A DNA stretch of 47,277 bases from assembly GCA_018711085.1 (NCBI GenBank), contig DVIR01000012.1, forward strand, positions 1-47,277. Reading direction: 5' to 3'. This DNA comes from Faeciplasma gallinarum (GTDB lineage: Bacteria; Bacillota; Clostridia; Oscillospirales; Ruminococcaceae). Made by a program: the position numbers and the translations under genes. Below, piece by piece: positions 40,150 to 47,277 of the stretch (the stretch's first letter is position 1; each line of letters begins with the position of its first letter). The notes beneath the pieces are model-generated. The model had not been told where the DNA came from, did no database searches, and saw nothing but the letters and a program-made list of their open reading frames with translations.

Positions 40150-41364
40150 TTACTTTTTGCTTTCGGCGATGACCGCAAGCGTGTCACGGGCTATCAAAAG
40201 CTCTTCGTTTGTGGGCACAACCCATACCTCAACCTTTGAAGCGGGCGTGGATATCTTGGCGAGCTTGCCTTTAATAGTCTTGTTCAGCTCCTCGTCAATC
40301 TCGATTCCGAAATAGCTCATGTCACGGCATACGCCCTGTCTTGTCTCCCATGAGTTTTCGCCTATGCCTCCGGTGAACAAAACTGCGTCGAGTCCGTTCA
40401 TGGCGGCAGCGTATGAGCCTATGTATTTCTTTATTTGATACTGCAAAATTTCGGTTGTGAGCCTGGCTCTTGCGTTGCCCTGCTCAGCCGCCGCGCATAC
40501 GTCGCGGTTGTCCGAACCGACTCCCGAAAGTCCCAAAAATCCGGACTTCTTGTTCATGTACTCGCTCATCTGGTGTGAGTCAAAGCCGTGCTTAGCCATT
40601 ACAAACGTCACGGCGGAGGGGTCTACGGCGCCGCAGCGTGTGCCCATGATAACTCCGTCAAGAGGTGTAAAGCCCATCGATGTGTCAATCGACTTTCCAC
40701 CGTCGACAGCGGTTATCGAAGAGCCGTTTCCTAAGTGGCAGGAAACTATCTTCAAGTCCTTTATGTCCTTGCCCATCGCATCGGCTAAGCAGTGCGAAAC
40801 AAAGCGGTGAGACGTGCCGTGGAAGCCGTACTTTCTCACATGGTACTCGGCGTAATCATCATAGGGGAGTCCGAACAGATACGCTTTCGGCGGCATGGTC
40901 TGGTGGAAGGCGGTATCAAAAACAACCACCTGCGGAGTGCCCTTGGGAAGAACCTTTGTGCATGCTCGAAGAGCAAGTGCATGAGGGTGGTTGTGAACCG
41001 GCGCAAGCTCCGAAAGGCCGTCGATTTCATCTATGACCTCGTCTGTGACAAGGCACGCCTTGTCAAACACCTCTGCGCCCTGAACTATTCTGTGTCCTAC
41101 GGCGGAAATTTCGGACATGGAGTCTATGACCTTTCCGTCGCCGGTGGTGAGAACCTCTACGAGCTTTTCAAAAGCCTCTGTGTGGGTGGGGAAGTCGCAG
41201 TCTGCCTCATAGTCGTATCCCGTGGAGGGGATTTTGTGAGACACATGTCCTCCGATGCCTATGCGGTCGCAGTTTCCCTTTGCAAGCACCGACTCATCAT
41301 CCATGTTCAGAAGCTGATATTTCAAAGAAGAGCTTCCCGCGTTGACAACCAAAACTAAATTCAT
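40150..41364 (-). CDS. ackA: acetate kinase
   Basis: This 404-aa ASKHA kinase makes ATP from acetyl phosphate in fermentation. Motifs are NAGSSSLKYQLL at the start, VGHRIVQGAE, YGFHGTSHRFVS, HLGNGSSITAV and FTGGIGENS. The length is standard. GAGAGGA precedes the ATG, and a consensus promoter lies upstream. No pta is adjacent. The upstream gene on the same strand is the acetate-using tRNA ligase gene tmcAL, separated by 156 nt and a new promoter. Confidence 0.97.
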   Translation of the reverse strand: MNLVLVVNAGSSSLKYQLLNMDDESVLAKGNCDRIGIGGHVSHKIPSTGYDYEADCDFPTHTEAFEKLVEVLTTGDGKVIDSMSEISAVGHRIVQGAEVFDKACLVTDEVIDEIDGLSELAPVHNHPHALALRACTKVLPKGTPQVVVFDTAFHQTMPPKAYLFGLPYDDYAEYHVRKYGFHGTSHRFVSHCLADAMGKDIKDLKIVSCHLGNGSSITAVDGGKSIDTSMGFTPLDGVIMGTRCGAVDPSAVTFVMAKHGFDSHQMSEYMNKKSGFLGLSGVGSDNRDVCAAAEQGNARARLTTEILQYQIKKYIGSYAAAMNGLDAVLFTGGIGENSWETRQGVCRDMSYFGIEIDEELNKTIKGKLAKISTPASKVEVWVVPTNEELLIARDTLAVIAESKK

Positions 41365-41409
41365 CTTTTCATATTCCTCTCTTTATTTCAGAAATAAAAA
41401 ACACCCTAA

Positions 41410-41438
41410 ATTATACTATAAACCTATATAAAAATCAA
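41410..41438 (-). promoter_or_regulatory. promoter of ackA
   Basis: On the minus strand TTGATT (41433-41438) and TATAAT (41410-41415) are 17 nt apart. Confidence 0.8.
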
Positions 41439-41520
41439 TACGAATTTGAGGATTTAACATGCCCGCCGCGCTCTTTACCCCAAAATAACAAGCCGCAGCC
41501 CGCTCATGCGCGGTCGCCGT

Positions 41521-42678
41521 TCAGATTTTTGTCAGCTCAAACTTTCTTGACGCCTGCGGCACTCTTCCCGCCAGGCCCTTTTTTGAGGCGGAGTCGCGCA
41601 GCCACGACGAGTACTCGCACAAAAAGGCGGTTCTTTTAGCCTGCGGCGACGCTATCGCAAGCTTTGCCAAAGAGCTTGAAAAGGGGATGCCGGCGCCATC
41701 CTTGCATGCGGCCAAAAGCTGTGCGCCCTTTGCGTCGGCAGCCAAAATCCTCGCATATGGCGGCGCGGCAGCCATTTCATCCGACGTGACTCCGAGAGCA
41801 GCCAAAATAACAGCTCTTCTCATCCTCGCATGGGTGATGTGGCGGGTTTTCACCTCGTCATAAAGCTCCGTTAAGCTTGCCGCCCTCCCCGCCGCACGGC
41901 ATATCCTTTGAGCCACGCCGTCCGACATGTACGGCGCACGCATAAGCTCCTGCTCGCTCATCCCCGCAAGCTTAAAAAGTATCTCGCCTGCGGCGTTTTC
42001 TATCGACGCCACTTCGCCCGCGTCAAAGCCGTACCCTAAGCGCGCTCCCTCGTTTCCGCCGCGCATAAGCTCCCTGAGCGCGCTTGCGCTTATGTGCTCG
42101 CATCCCTCGGAAATCGGGCTGTCATGCCGCACGGTTCGCTTTATCGCTATCGCCGAAAGCCCGCTGCCCTTTGCGGCACGGATGTACTCCACCGCAAGGG
42201 TGTCGTTCGCTCCGGACAGGAGCTTGTTATCGGTCAGGCGCTCTATCGCCTGCGGGTATGTCATGCCGCTCGCCATAAGCCGGCGCAGCATTGAGTAATC
42301 TATGTTTTCAACCGCATCGGCGCAGGCTTTGAGCTTTTGAAGGTCTCCGCATTCCGAGCCGAACGATATCGCGCTCACCACGCCGAGCCTTTTTAATATG
42401 CTCACTCCCGCCCTTGCAAAGTCGGGCGCGCTTGAACAGCTCCACGGCGCGGGAAGCTCCATCACAAGATTTGCCCCGCCGGCTATTGCGGCTCTCGCCC
42501 TCGTGTGCGCGTCAAGTATGGCTATGTCTCCCCGCTGTACAACGTTTGCGCTCATCACGACGACTATGTGCGTGTATCCCGCCTCACGGGTCTTTGCTAT
42601 CTGGTATGCGTGCCCGGAGTGAAAAGGGTTGTACTCGGCTATTATTCCTGCGGCTTTTATGTTTGTGCTCTCGGTCAT
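41521..42678 (-). CDS. tmcAL: tRNA(Met) cytidine acetate ligase TmcAL
   Basis: This 385-aa nucleotidyltransferase uses ATP and acetate to form N4-acetylcytidine at the wobble position of elongator tRNA-Met. The family start GIIAEYNPFHSGHAYQI holds the HxGH-type ATP site. Further blocks are VVVMSANVVQRGD, ANLVMELPAPWSC, FGSECGD and SGANDTLAVEYIRA. The C-terminal domain is long, as usual. It lies 67 nt downstream of the OGG1-type glycosylase gene on the same strand. The gene was formerly known as ylbM. Confidence 0.92.
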   Translation of the reverse strand: MTESTNIKAAGIIAEYNPFHSGHAYQIAKTREAGYTHIVVVMSANVVQRGDIAILDAHTRARAAIAGGANLVMELPAPWSCSSAPDFARAGVSILKRLGVVSAISFGSECGDLQKLKACADAVENIDYSMLRRLMASGMTYPQAIERLTDNKLLSGANDTLAVEYIRAAKGSGLSAIAIKRTVRHDSPISEGCEHISASALRELMRGGNEGARLGYGFDAGEVASIENAAGEILFKLAGMSEQELMRAPYMSDGVAQRICRAAGRAASLTELYDEVKTRHITHARMRRAVILAALGVTSDEMAAAPPYARILAADAKGAQLLAACKDGAGIPFSSSLAKLAIASPQAKRTAFLCEYSSWLRDSASKKGLAGRVPQASRKFELTKI

Positions 42679-42744
42679 GCTTAATTACCGACTCCTTTCA
42701 GCTCTTTTACGGCACGTGTTTTACGGCTCATGCGTCCCTTAGGC

Positions 42745-43578
42745 TTACTTTTGGGCGGCGCATGAATCCTCACGGCTTTGCTCAAGATGGCGTATGTAGT
42801 TGAACAGATAAAGCTGGGCTATTCCCTGAGTGCCCTTTGTGCACTCAGGCAGACCGTTCGGGTAAAACGTGCTCATCACCCTGCGCATCCAAACGTCTAT
42901 CGGAAACGCCTCGGTGAAATTCATCCCGTACAGCAAGACGCAGTCCGCAACCTTAGGGCCGACGCCGGTTATCTTCATAAGCTCCGCCTTTGCGTCCTCG
43001 TAGTCAAGACTGCGGCAGCGCTCAAGGGATACTTCACCCGACGCCACCTTTTTTGCCGCGTCTATTACGTATCTTGCCCGAAATCCGCAGCGAAGATACC
43101 CGAGGCTCTCGCATGTCTCGGCGGCAAGCTCCTCGGCGTTCGGAAAATGCCCGTAATGCGTGACAAGCCGCTCTATTATGCCTTTGATTCGCGGGATGTT
43201 GTTGTGCTGCGAGAAAATATACGACACCAAAGCCTCCCATGCGTCCTGGCGCAAAAGGCGTATGCCGCTTGAGAACTCGCACGCTGCGCGGAGGGTTTCG
43301 TCGCTTGAATATTTAGCCTTAATCTGCGAGTAGTCGGTGTCAAGGTCAAAGTAGTCCTTCCACACCTCCGAAAACTCCCGCTCGGACGTGTCCTTTAGCC
43401 TGAACACGCCGTCTGCGCCCGATATTTCAAGCGGCGTGTCAACACAGTATCCGCGGTAGATCCCGTTTTCCCTGTACCACCGAAAAGCCTGACCGCAGTC
43501 AAGCGTCTGGTCGAGGTCAAGGTCCCTCTCATACAAAATAATGTCTTTTCCATCGACTTCGTATCTCAAAAATATCAC
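42745..43578 (-). CDS. OGG1-type 8-oxoguanine DNA glycosylase/lyase
   Basis: This 277-aa protein has the OGG1 N-terminal beta domain (DLDQTLDCGQAFRWYRE) followed by the HhH-GPD core. The hairpin ITGVGPKVADCVLL contains the catalytic K209, and D228 lies in FPIDVWMRR. The block YIFSQHNNIPRIKGIIERL resembles the OGG1 family. It should excise 8-oxoguanine opposite C, with AP lyase activity. A consensus promoter lies 50 nt upstream. Defence against oxidised guanine makes sense even in an anaerobe exposed to transient oxygen. Confidence 0.92.
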   Translation of the reverse strand: MIFLRYEVDGKDIILYERDLDLDQTLDCGQAFRWYRENGIYRGYCVDTPLEISGADGVFRLKDTSEREFSEVWKDYFDLDTDYSQIKAKYSSDETLRAACEFSSGIRLLRQDAWEALVSYIFSQHNNIPRIKGIIERLVTHYGHFPNAEELAAETCESLGYLRCGFRARYVIDAAKKVASGEVSLERCRSLDYEDAKAELMKITGVGPKVADCVLLYGMNFTEAFPIDVWMRRVMSTFYPNGLPECTKGTQGIAQLYLFNYIRHLEQSREDSCAAQK

Positions 43579-43629
43579 CCGTTTTTCATAGGTCGTGCGT
43601 TATTTTGCTTGTAATCCTTTTACTAAGCA

Positions 43630-43658
43630 ATTATACTTATATTGAAGTGCTTTTTCAA
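43630..43658 (-). promoter_or_regulatory. promoter of the OGG1-tmcAL group
   Basis: On the minus strand TTGAAA (43653-43658) and TATAAT (43630-43635) are 17 nt apart. The plus strand holds an ATTGAA/TTCAAT inverted repeat here. Confidence 0.75.
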
Positions 43659-43689
43659 TAGATAAATCAATGAAAGAAAGGTGTGCTTT

Positions 43690-44373
43690 ATGAGAGAAAG
43701 TATTCTTACAATACCCATAAACGAAATTTTCGAGCCGAAGGAGGGCTGCCCCGTCTGCCGGATGAGGGACATCCTCGAAAAGAGAACCGTAGAGTACATA
43801 ATGGGCGCGGCGATGATGGAGCCGGACGTGAGGATTGAGACAAACAAGCTCGGCTTTTGCTACACGCATTTTTCTCAGATGCTCAAGCAGAAAAACCGCC
43901 TGTCCTTAGCGCTGATGCTTCAGACGCATATAGAAACTCTCAACCGCGACGCCCTTGCCAAAAGGAGCATTTTAGAGCCTCGTGCCAAAAAGCAAAAGTC
44001 GCTTTTAAAGCAAACCGAGTCCTGCTTTGTCTGCTCAAAGGTGGAGTGGGCGATGCAAAGGCTTTTGACGACCGTGTTTGACATGTATCAAAACTCGCGC
44101 GATTTCAGGGCGCTGTTTGCCGAGCAGGAGTATTTGTGCCTGCCGCACTGCGAGCTTTTGTGCCGCGAGGCGGAGGAGAACATGGACAAAAGGACAAGAC
44201 CGGACTTTGAGGATGCATGCTTAAAGCTTGCATCGGAGTATTCAAAGACCCTTTATGAGGACGTAACGCATTTTTGCAACATGTTTGATTACAGAAATTC
44301 CGGCGCCGATGCGGACTGGGGAAACTCAAGAGATTCCATAGAGAGGGCGATAAAGTTCCTAACCTCAAGGTAG
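43690..44373 (+). CDS. DUF6062 protein
   Basis: This 227-aa protein starts at ATG 43690, with GAAAGG upstream. The N-terminal block IPINEIFEPKEGCPVCRMRDILEKR and the phrase VEYIMGAAMMEPDVRIETNKLGFCYTHF are highly characteristic of this clostridial family. A second Cys pair is CFVCSKVEWAM, followed later by CLPHC. The paired CxxC motifs suggest two metal sites in a helical protein. Function is unknown. It is monocistronic: a terminator-like hairpin follows about 110 nt downstream. Confidence 0.88.
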   Translation: MRESILTIPINEIFEPKEGCPVCRMRDILEKRTVEYIMGAAMMEPDVRIETNKLGFCYTHFSQMLKQKNRLSLALMLQTHIETLNRDALAKRSILEPRAKKQKSLLKQTESCFVCSKVEWAMQRLLTTVFDMYQNSRDFRALFAEQEYLCLPHCELLCREAEENMDKRTRPDFEDACLKLASEYSKTLYEDVTHFCNMFDYRNSGADADWGNSRDSIERAIKFLTSR

Positions 44374-44487
44374 CCTATTCACGCCGATGCATAACAGTAC
44401 AAAAATGCGTACCGAAAAAGCTTTGACGCGCGATTTTTCAAAAACTTCTGCGCAAAAATGAGCGTTTTCGTCCGCCGAAAAACTCCG

Positions 44488-44527
44488 CCGCCGAAAAAAC
44501 AAACCGCGCGCATTTCGGCGGTTTTTC
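44488..44527 (+). terminator. probable terminator after the DUF6062 gene
   Basis: CCGCCGAAA (44488-44496) pairs with TTTCGGCGG (44513-44521) and is followed by TTTTTCG. A second CCGCCGAAA copy at 44472 could form an alternative stem. Confidence 0.55.
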
Positions 44528-44610
44528 GCCCCGCGCGAAAATTGCGTCCGAAAAATCCGCCTGAATATTTTTTATCTACCTTGAGTATAAGTAGAATTTT
44601 ATGGGCGTTA

Positions 44611-44719
44611 AAAACTCAAACCCGAGTTTTAAGGGCAAATCTCAACTTTTCAACTGAGTTTTCAACACTTCAAACGGCAATCGGGGAAAGTTTTCAACAG
44701 TTTCAACGCATTTTTCAAC
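44611..44719 (+). repeat. array of TTTTCAAC sites upstream of a promoter
   Basis: Copies of TTTTCAAC lie at 44647, 44659, 44691 and 44712, and GTTTCAAC at 44700. An inverted copy, GTTGAAAA, is at 44816. Just before the array, AAAACTC-N6-GAGTTTT (44611-44630) forms a perfect inverted repeat. The array ends 7 nt before the -35 box of the next gene. The remaining DNA from 44528 to 44610 shows nothing I can interpret. Confidence 0.65.
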
Positions 44720-44726
44720 GCCGATG

Positions 44727-44755
44727 TTGATTTTTGCGTATACAGGCTGTATATT
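44727..44755 (+). promoter_or_regulatory. promoter of the small membrane protein gene at 44.85 kb
   Basis: TTGATT (44727-44732) and TATATT (44750-44755) are 17 nt apart. The leader to the ATG is about 90 nt. Confidence 0.6.
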
Positions 44756-44852
44756 ATCCTGCTCAAAGGCTCATAATCAAGGCGAAAAACTTTGAAATCG
44801 CGCCGTTTTCGAGATGTTGAAAACCCGCGCGTTTTGGAAAGGCGGATAAAAG

Positions 44853-45164
44853 ATGGTCAAAGGCGTGAGCAGACAGATAATAGAAATATCAAATCCGGAC
44901 AGCGAGTATTTCGAGCGTGCGGTGCTTTACCTCAAAGCGGGGCAGACCTTGCCGCAAAGGGAGCTTGCAAGGCTTGCGGCGGACGAGTATGTGCTCTCGA
45001 TGGAGACCCGCGGCGGGCAGCCGGACGGCACGGACGGCGCATCGGAGGAAATCAGAGTAAAAAGACTTTCAAAGAGGGTAAAAATACTTGCGGCGCTGAC
45101 TGCGTTTTTTGCCGCCGCATCGGCAGGAGCCACGGCGTTATTGATTGTTTATACAAAGATGTAG
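44853..45164 (+). CDS. small tail-anchored membrane protein, function unknown
   Basis: This 103-aa protein begins MVKGVSRQIIEISNPDSEYFERAVLYLK, a start I recognise from conserved but uncharacterised clostridial proteins. A charged middle follows, and one transmembrane helix lies near the C-terminus (about 77-100, ILAALTAFFAAASAGATALL), so most of the protein would face the cytoplasm. GGAAAGGCGG precedes the ATG. It is transcribed toward rlmB, 135 nt downstream, with no terminator between. Confidence 0.75.
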   Translation: MVKGVSRQIIEISNPDSEYFERAVLYLKAGQTLPQRELARLAADEYVLSMETRGGQPDGTDGASEEIRVKRLSKRVKILAALTAFFAAASAGATALLIVYTKM

Positions 45165-45205
45165 AAATTATTTTGTGGATTATTCATTGAAAAAGTACTT
45201 TTAAT

Positions 45206-45225
45206 CGGGCACAACATATGGTACA
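45206..45225 (+). promoter_or_regulatory. weak candidate promoter of rlmB
   Basis: A TACAAT hexamer near 45220 has only TTTTAA at 17 nt upstream. A GTTAG-N7-CTAAC inverted repeat follows before the start codon. Transcription may instead come from the gene upstream. Confidence 0.25.
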
Positions 45226-45299
45226 ATTAAACTGTGTATAACTATAGCTATGTTAGTGGGGAGCTAACGAGCTAAATTGAGCGACCAAAGAGGTTAAAC

Positions 45300-46139
45300 A
45301 TGGACAAGAAGGAATACCGCGCGCCTAAAAGAGCGCATGGGGAGCATTCAAAGCCCGATTTTGACAAGGACATCGGTCATGAGCCGCAGGAGCAGGGGCT
45401 TATAATAGGCAGAAATCCCGTGCTTGAGGCGCTGAAGGCGGGAAAAAGCATAGATACCGTGTATATCAACAAAGACAGCACAGCCGGATCCGGTTCTTTG
45501 TCGCAGATATCGCGGCTTGCGGCGCAGCGCGGCATAGTCGTGAAGCAGGTCAACGAGCAAAAGCTCACAGCCATGGCTGCCGGCGGAGTGCATCAGGGCG
45601 TAATAGCTGTCGGAGCGTGCGCGGAGTATGTGACGATTGAGCAAATACTGCGGCGTGCAAAAGAGAAAAACGAGCCGCCGTTTATAATAATCTGCGATGA
45701 GATAGAAGACCCGCACAACCTCGGCGCGATAATAAGGACCGCGGAGAGCGCAGGCGCGCACGGGGTGATAATACCGAAGCGAAGGAGCGCATCACTTAAT
45801 TATACTGTTTATAAGACGTCTGCCGGAGCGGCAAGCTGGCTGCCGGTTGCAAGGGTGCCAAACATACCGGCTGCTATTGAAGAGCTAAAGCAAAACGGCG
45901 TGTGGATATACGGAACGGATGCGTCGGGACAAAGATACGACACCGTAGACCTGAGCGGAGCCATAGGGCTTGTCATAGGCTCGGAGGGCTACGGCATAGG
46001 CAGGCTCACGGCAAGCAAGTGTGATTTTATGCTCAGCCTGCCGATGAAGGGAAAGATAACGTCGCTCAACGCATCGGTTGCGGCGGGAATATTCATGTAC
46101 GAGGCGGTTCGTCAAAGAGAAGCCTCGGGCATAAAATAG
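45300..46139 (+). CDS. rlmB: 23S rRNA (guanosine-2'-O-)-methyltransferase RlmB
   Basis: This is a 279-aa SPOUT methyltransferase. A 30-residue charged start precedes the substrate-binding domain (GLIIGRNPVLEALKAG at about 34-49). The C-terminal SpoU domain has the knot motifs DEIEDPHNLGAIIRTAESAGAHG, VIGSEGYGIGRL and LPMKGKITSLNASVAAGI. It should methylate G2251 of 23S rRNA (E. coli numbering). AAAGAGG lies 7 nt before the ATG. The next gene follows 24 nt downstream and is probably co-transcribed. Confidence 0.94.
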   Translation: MDKKEYRAPKRAHGEHSKPDFDKDIGHEPQEQGLIIGRNPVLEALKAGKSIDTVYINKDSTAGSGSLSQISRLAAQRGIVVKQVNEQKLTAMAAGGVHQGVIAVGACAEYVTIEQILRRAKEKNEPPFIIICDEIEDPHNLGAIIRTAESAGAHGVIIPKRRSASLNYTVYKTSAGAASWLPVARVPNIPAAIEELKQNGVWIYGTDASGQRYDTVDLSGAIGLVIGSEGYGIGRLTASKCDFMLSLPMKGKITSLNASVAAGIFMYEAVRQREASGIK

Positions 46140-46163
46140 ATATTTTTAGCGAAAGGAGAGCCT

Positions 46164-47277
46164 TTGCCAAGCAAGGGTCGTTTACTTAAAATGGCTGACA
46201 AGACGGATAAGAATTTATCAGTGGATGATATACTTGAGCAGTATTCATCGAAAGTACCGAAAAATCATACAGACGACACGTTGGACATAGATTCTATTCT
46301 GAACGAGATACATCACACACCGGCTCAAAAGACCGAAATGATAGAGGACGTCCTTGAAATAGGCGACAACAGCTATGTTTTCGACCCGGGGGACGAGCCG
46401 CAGCCGCAGGAGCAGGACATACCGCCTCAGCCGTCCGACGAGATAAGGACGTCGAGCGGAGTGAGACAGGGCACGGCGGCAATCGAGGATATGCTTGAAA
46501 ACCCGCAGCCCAAGCAGCCGCCCAAAGCGGATGAGAGCACGGCTGCGCATGCGCAGGAGAAAATCCCTCAGATAAGGCCCGTGACGGGAAGAAACGCCGA
46601 CACCGCCATAATGCAGGGACTGCTGAAGTTAAAGAGCGAGCGGGGAACGGCAAAGCCCGCGCAAAAGAAGGTTGATCCCGTCAACCGCGCGTCGATAAGC
46701 GACATAGACCTGGGAATTGAGAAGAAGGTAATACCCAGCACAGAAGTCGGAATAGACGAAAACGCAAGCGAGGAAGAAAAGCTTGCATACTTAAACGCAA
46801 AAAGAAAAGAGCGCGTAAAGGAGTTCGTTGCCCGAAACGAAGAAGAGGAAAAGCCTCAAAAAGGCTCGGTTGCGGACTTTGAGAGCTTTGATCAGGCGCA
46901 AAAGATGTCGCAGAGCATATCGGGGATGAAGTCGAGCCTTGTTGTAAGGCTTTGCGTGCTGCTTGTTTTGAGCGTAGTCAGCGCGTATATGACGATAGCG
47001 TCCGACACCGGACTGTCGCTCATATCTGTTTTGTCCCAGTCAACATCCTACCTGTTTGTGCATGTGATACTCGGGCTTGTGGCTGCGTTTGTCTCGTATA
47101 CCGTGCTGTCGGTCGGAATAAAAAAGCTTTGCACAATGAAAGCCGACAGCGACAGCCTTGCCGCCGCCACCGTGATATTCAGCCTTTTGTCTGCAATTAT
47201 AATGCTTTCCGACTCGGAGCTTGTCCAGACTAAAACCGCCCACGCATATGTCAGCGTGGCGATAATAGGGCTTTTGA
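46164..47277 (+). CDS. membrane protein with long acidic disordered N-terminus (3' end missing)
   Basis: This frame is open to the end of the window and codes for at least 371 residues. AAAGGAG sits 5 nt before TTG 46164; an in-frame ATG at 46191 is an alternative start. Residues 1-255 are hydrophilic and rich in Glu, Asp, Pro and Gln (for example EPQPQEQDIPPQPSDE), with predicted helical patches and no recognisable domain. Membrane helices begin at about residue 260, and at least four follow before the cut. It is probably co-transcribed with rlmB. I do not recognise the family; similar large Clostridia membrane proteins of unknown role lie beside rlmB, but I am not sure of that memory. Confidence 0.7.
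   Translation, partial: MPSKGRLLKMADKTDKNLSVDDILEQYSSKVPKNHTDDTLDIDSILNEIHHTPAQKTEMIEDVLEIGDNSYVFDPGDEPQPQEQDIPPQPSDEIRTSSGVRQGTAAIEDMLENPQPKQPPKADESTAAHAQEKIPQIRPVTGRNADTAIMQGLLKLKSERGTAKPAQKKVDPVNRASISDIDLGIEKKVIPSTEVGIDENASEEEKLAYLNAKRKERVKEFVARNEEEEKPQKGSVADFESFDQAQKMSQSISGMKSSLVVRLCVLLVLSVVSAYMTIASDTGLSLISVLSQSTSYLFVHVILGLVAAFVSYTVLSVGIKKLCTMKADSDSLAAATVIFSLLSAIIMLSDSELVQTKTAHAYVSVAIIGLL

Noticed and set aside
44647..44719. Replication origin with DnaA boxes
   Set aside because: The repeated TTTTCAAC lacks the TTATCCACA core, no dnaA or dnaN is near, and an upstream promoter explains the position better.
1..47277. tRNA, rRNA, CRISPR arrays, insertion sequences or prophage
   Set aside because: No cloverleaf with a GGTTCRA arm, no regular direct-repeat array with spacers, and no transposase, integrase or phage structural protein was seen. 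Reading by eye could miss a small RNA gene.

Overview
The window looks like chromosomal DNA of an anaerobic, spore-forming Clostridia bacterium, most likely a gut or rumen Oscillospirales/Ruminococcaceae-type organism. The evidence is a complete spoIIAA-spoIIAB-sigF operon, a CIRCE-controlled hrcA-grpE-dnaK-dnaJ operon, [FeFe]-hydrogenase genes next to rex, a darA-holB-ricT cluster, acetate kinase, plant-polysaccharide glycosidases, and small families (DUF6062, DUF6472) that I associate with this group. The species assignment is inference. I see no rRNA, tRNA, CRISPR array, insertion sequence or phage gene. Genes are dense, on both strands, and mostly separated by clear rho-independent terminators.

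Layout. 0-2.6 kb: a polytopic membrane protein, a 59-aa protein, and a padR-DUF2812 pair with a textbook promoter and palindromic operator. 2.6-4.3 kb (minus): the spoIIA operon, giving the first forespore sigma factor and its regulators. 4.4-9.4 kb: the heat-shock operon behind a perfect CIRCE element. 9.4-16.8 kb: a GH27 alpha-galactosidase coupled to a small Cys-pair protein, a 978-aa ABC transporter fusion, and a copZ/P1B-ATPase pair. 16.9-21.2 kb: rmuC, an unlisted 54-aa membrane microprotein, a hypothetical protein, xylulokinase, and a MazF/NdoA-type toxin with no antitoxin beside it. 21.3-24.0 kb (minus): a small helical protein behind a LexA-type palindrome, then darA, holB and ricT. 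24.0-26.3 kb: DUF896, a WYL regulator, 20-nt repeats, and queT under a preQ1-I riboswitch.

26.3-32.8 kb (minus) is the most distinctive part. The order is rex, an APH-like kinase, two tandem thioredoxin-fold [2Fe-2S] proteins, a PAS-containing sensory [FeFe]-hydrogenase, a SpoIIE-type PP2C phosphatase translationally coupled to it, and a group B-like [FeFe]-hydrogenase, closed by a strong terminator. I read this as a redox/H2-responsive signalling and hydrogen-metabolism module under Rex.

32.8-37.8 kb: a LysR regulator downstream of a GH3-GH43 xylo-oligosaccharide operon (minus). Its product xylose would feed xylB at 19 kb. 37.9-43.6 kb: proC, then nadE, DUF6472, DUF1294, ackA, tmcAL and an OGG1-type glycosylase (minus). 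43.7-47.3 kb: DUF6062, a 480-nt gap holding an array of TTTTCAAC sites upstream of a promoter, a small tail-anchored membrane protein, rlmB, and a large membrane protein that runs off the window end.

Start sites were moved downstream of the longest reading frame wherever a ribosome-binding site decided the matter. All family names come from reading motifs and remembered families. No database search was run.
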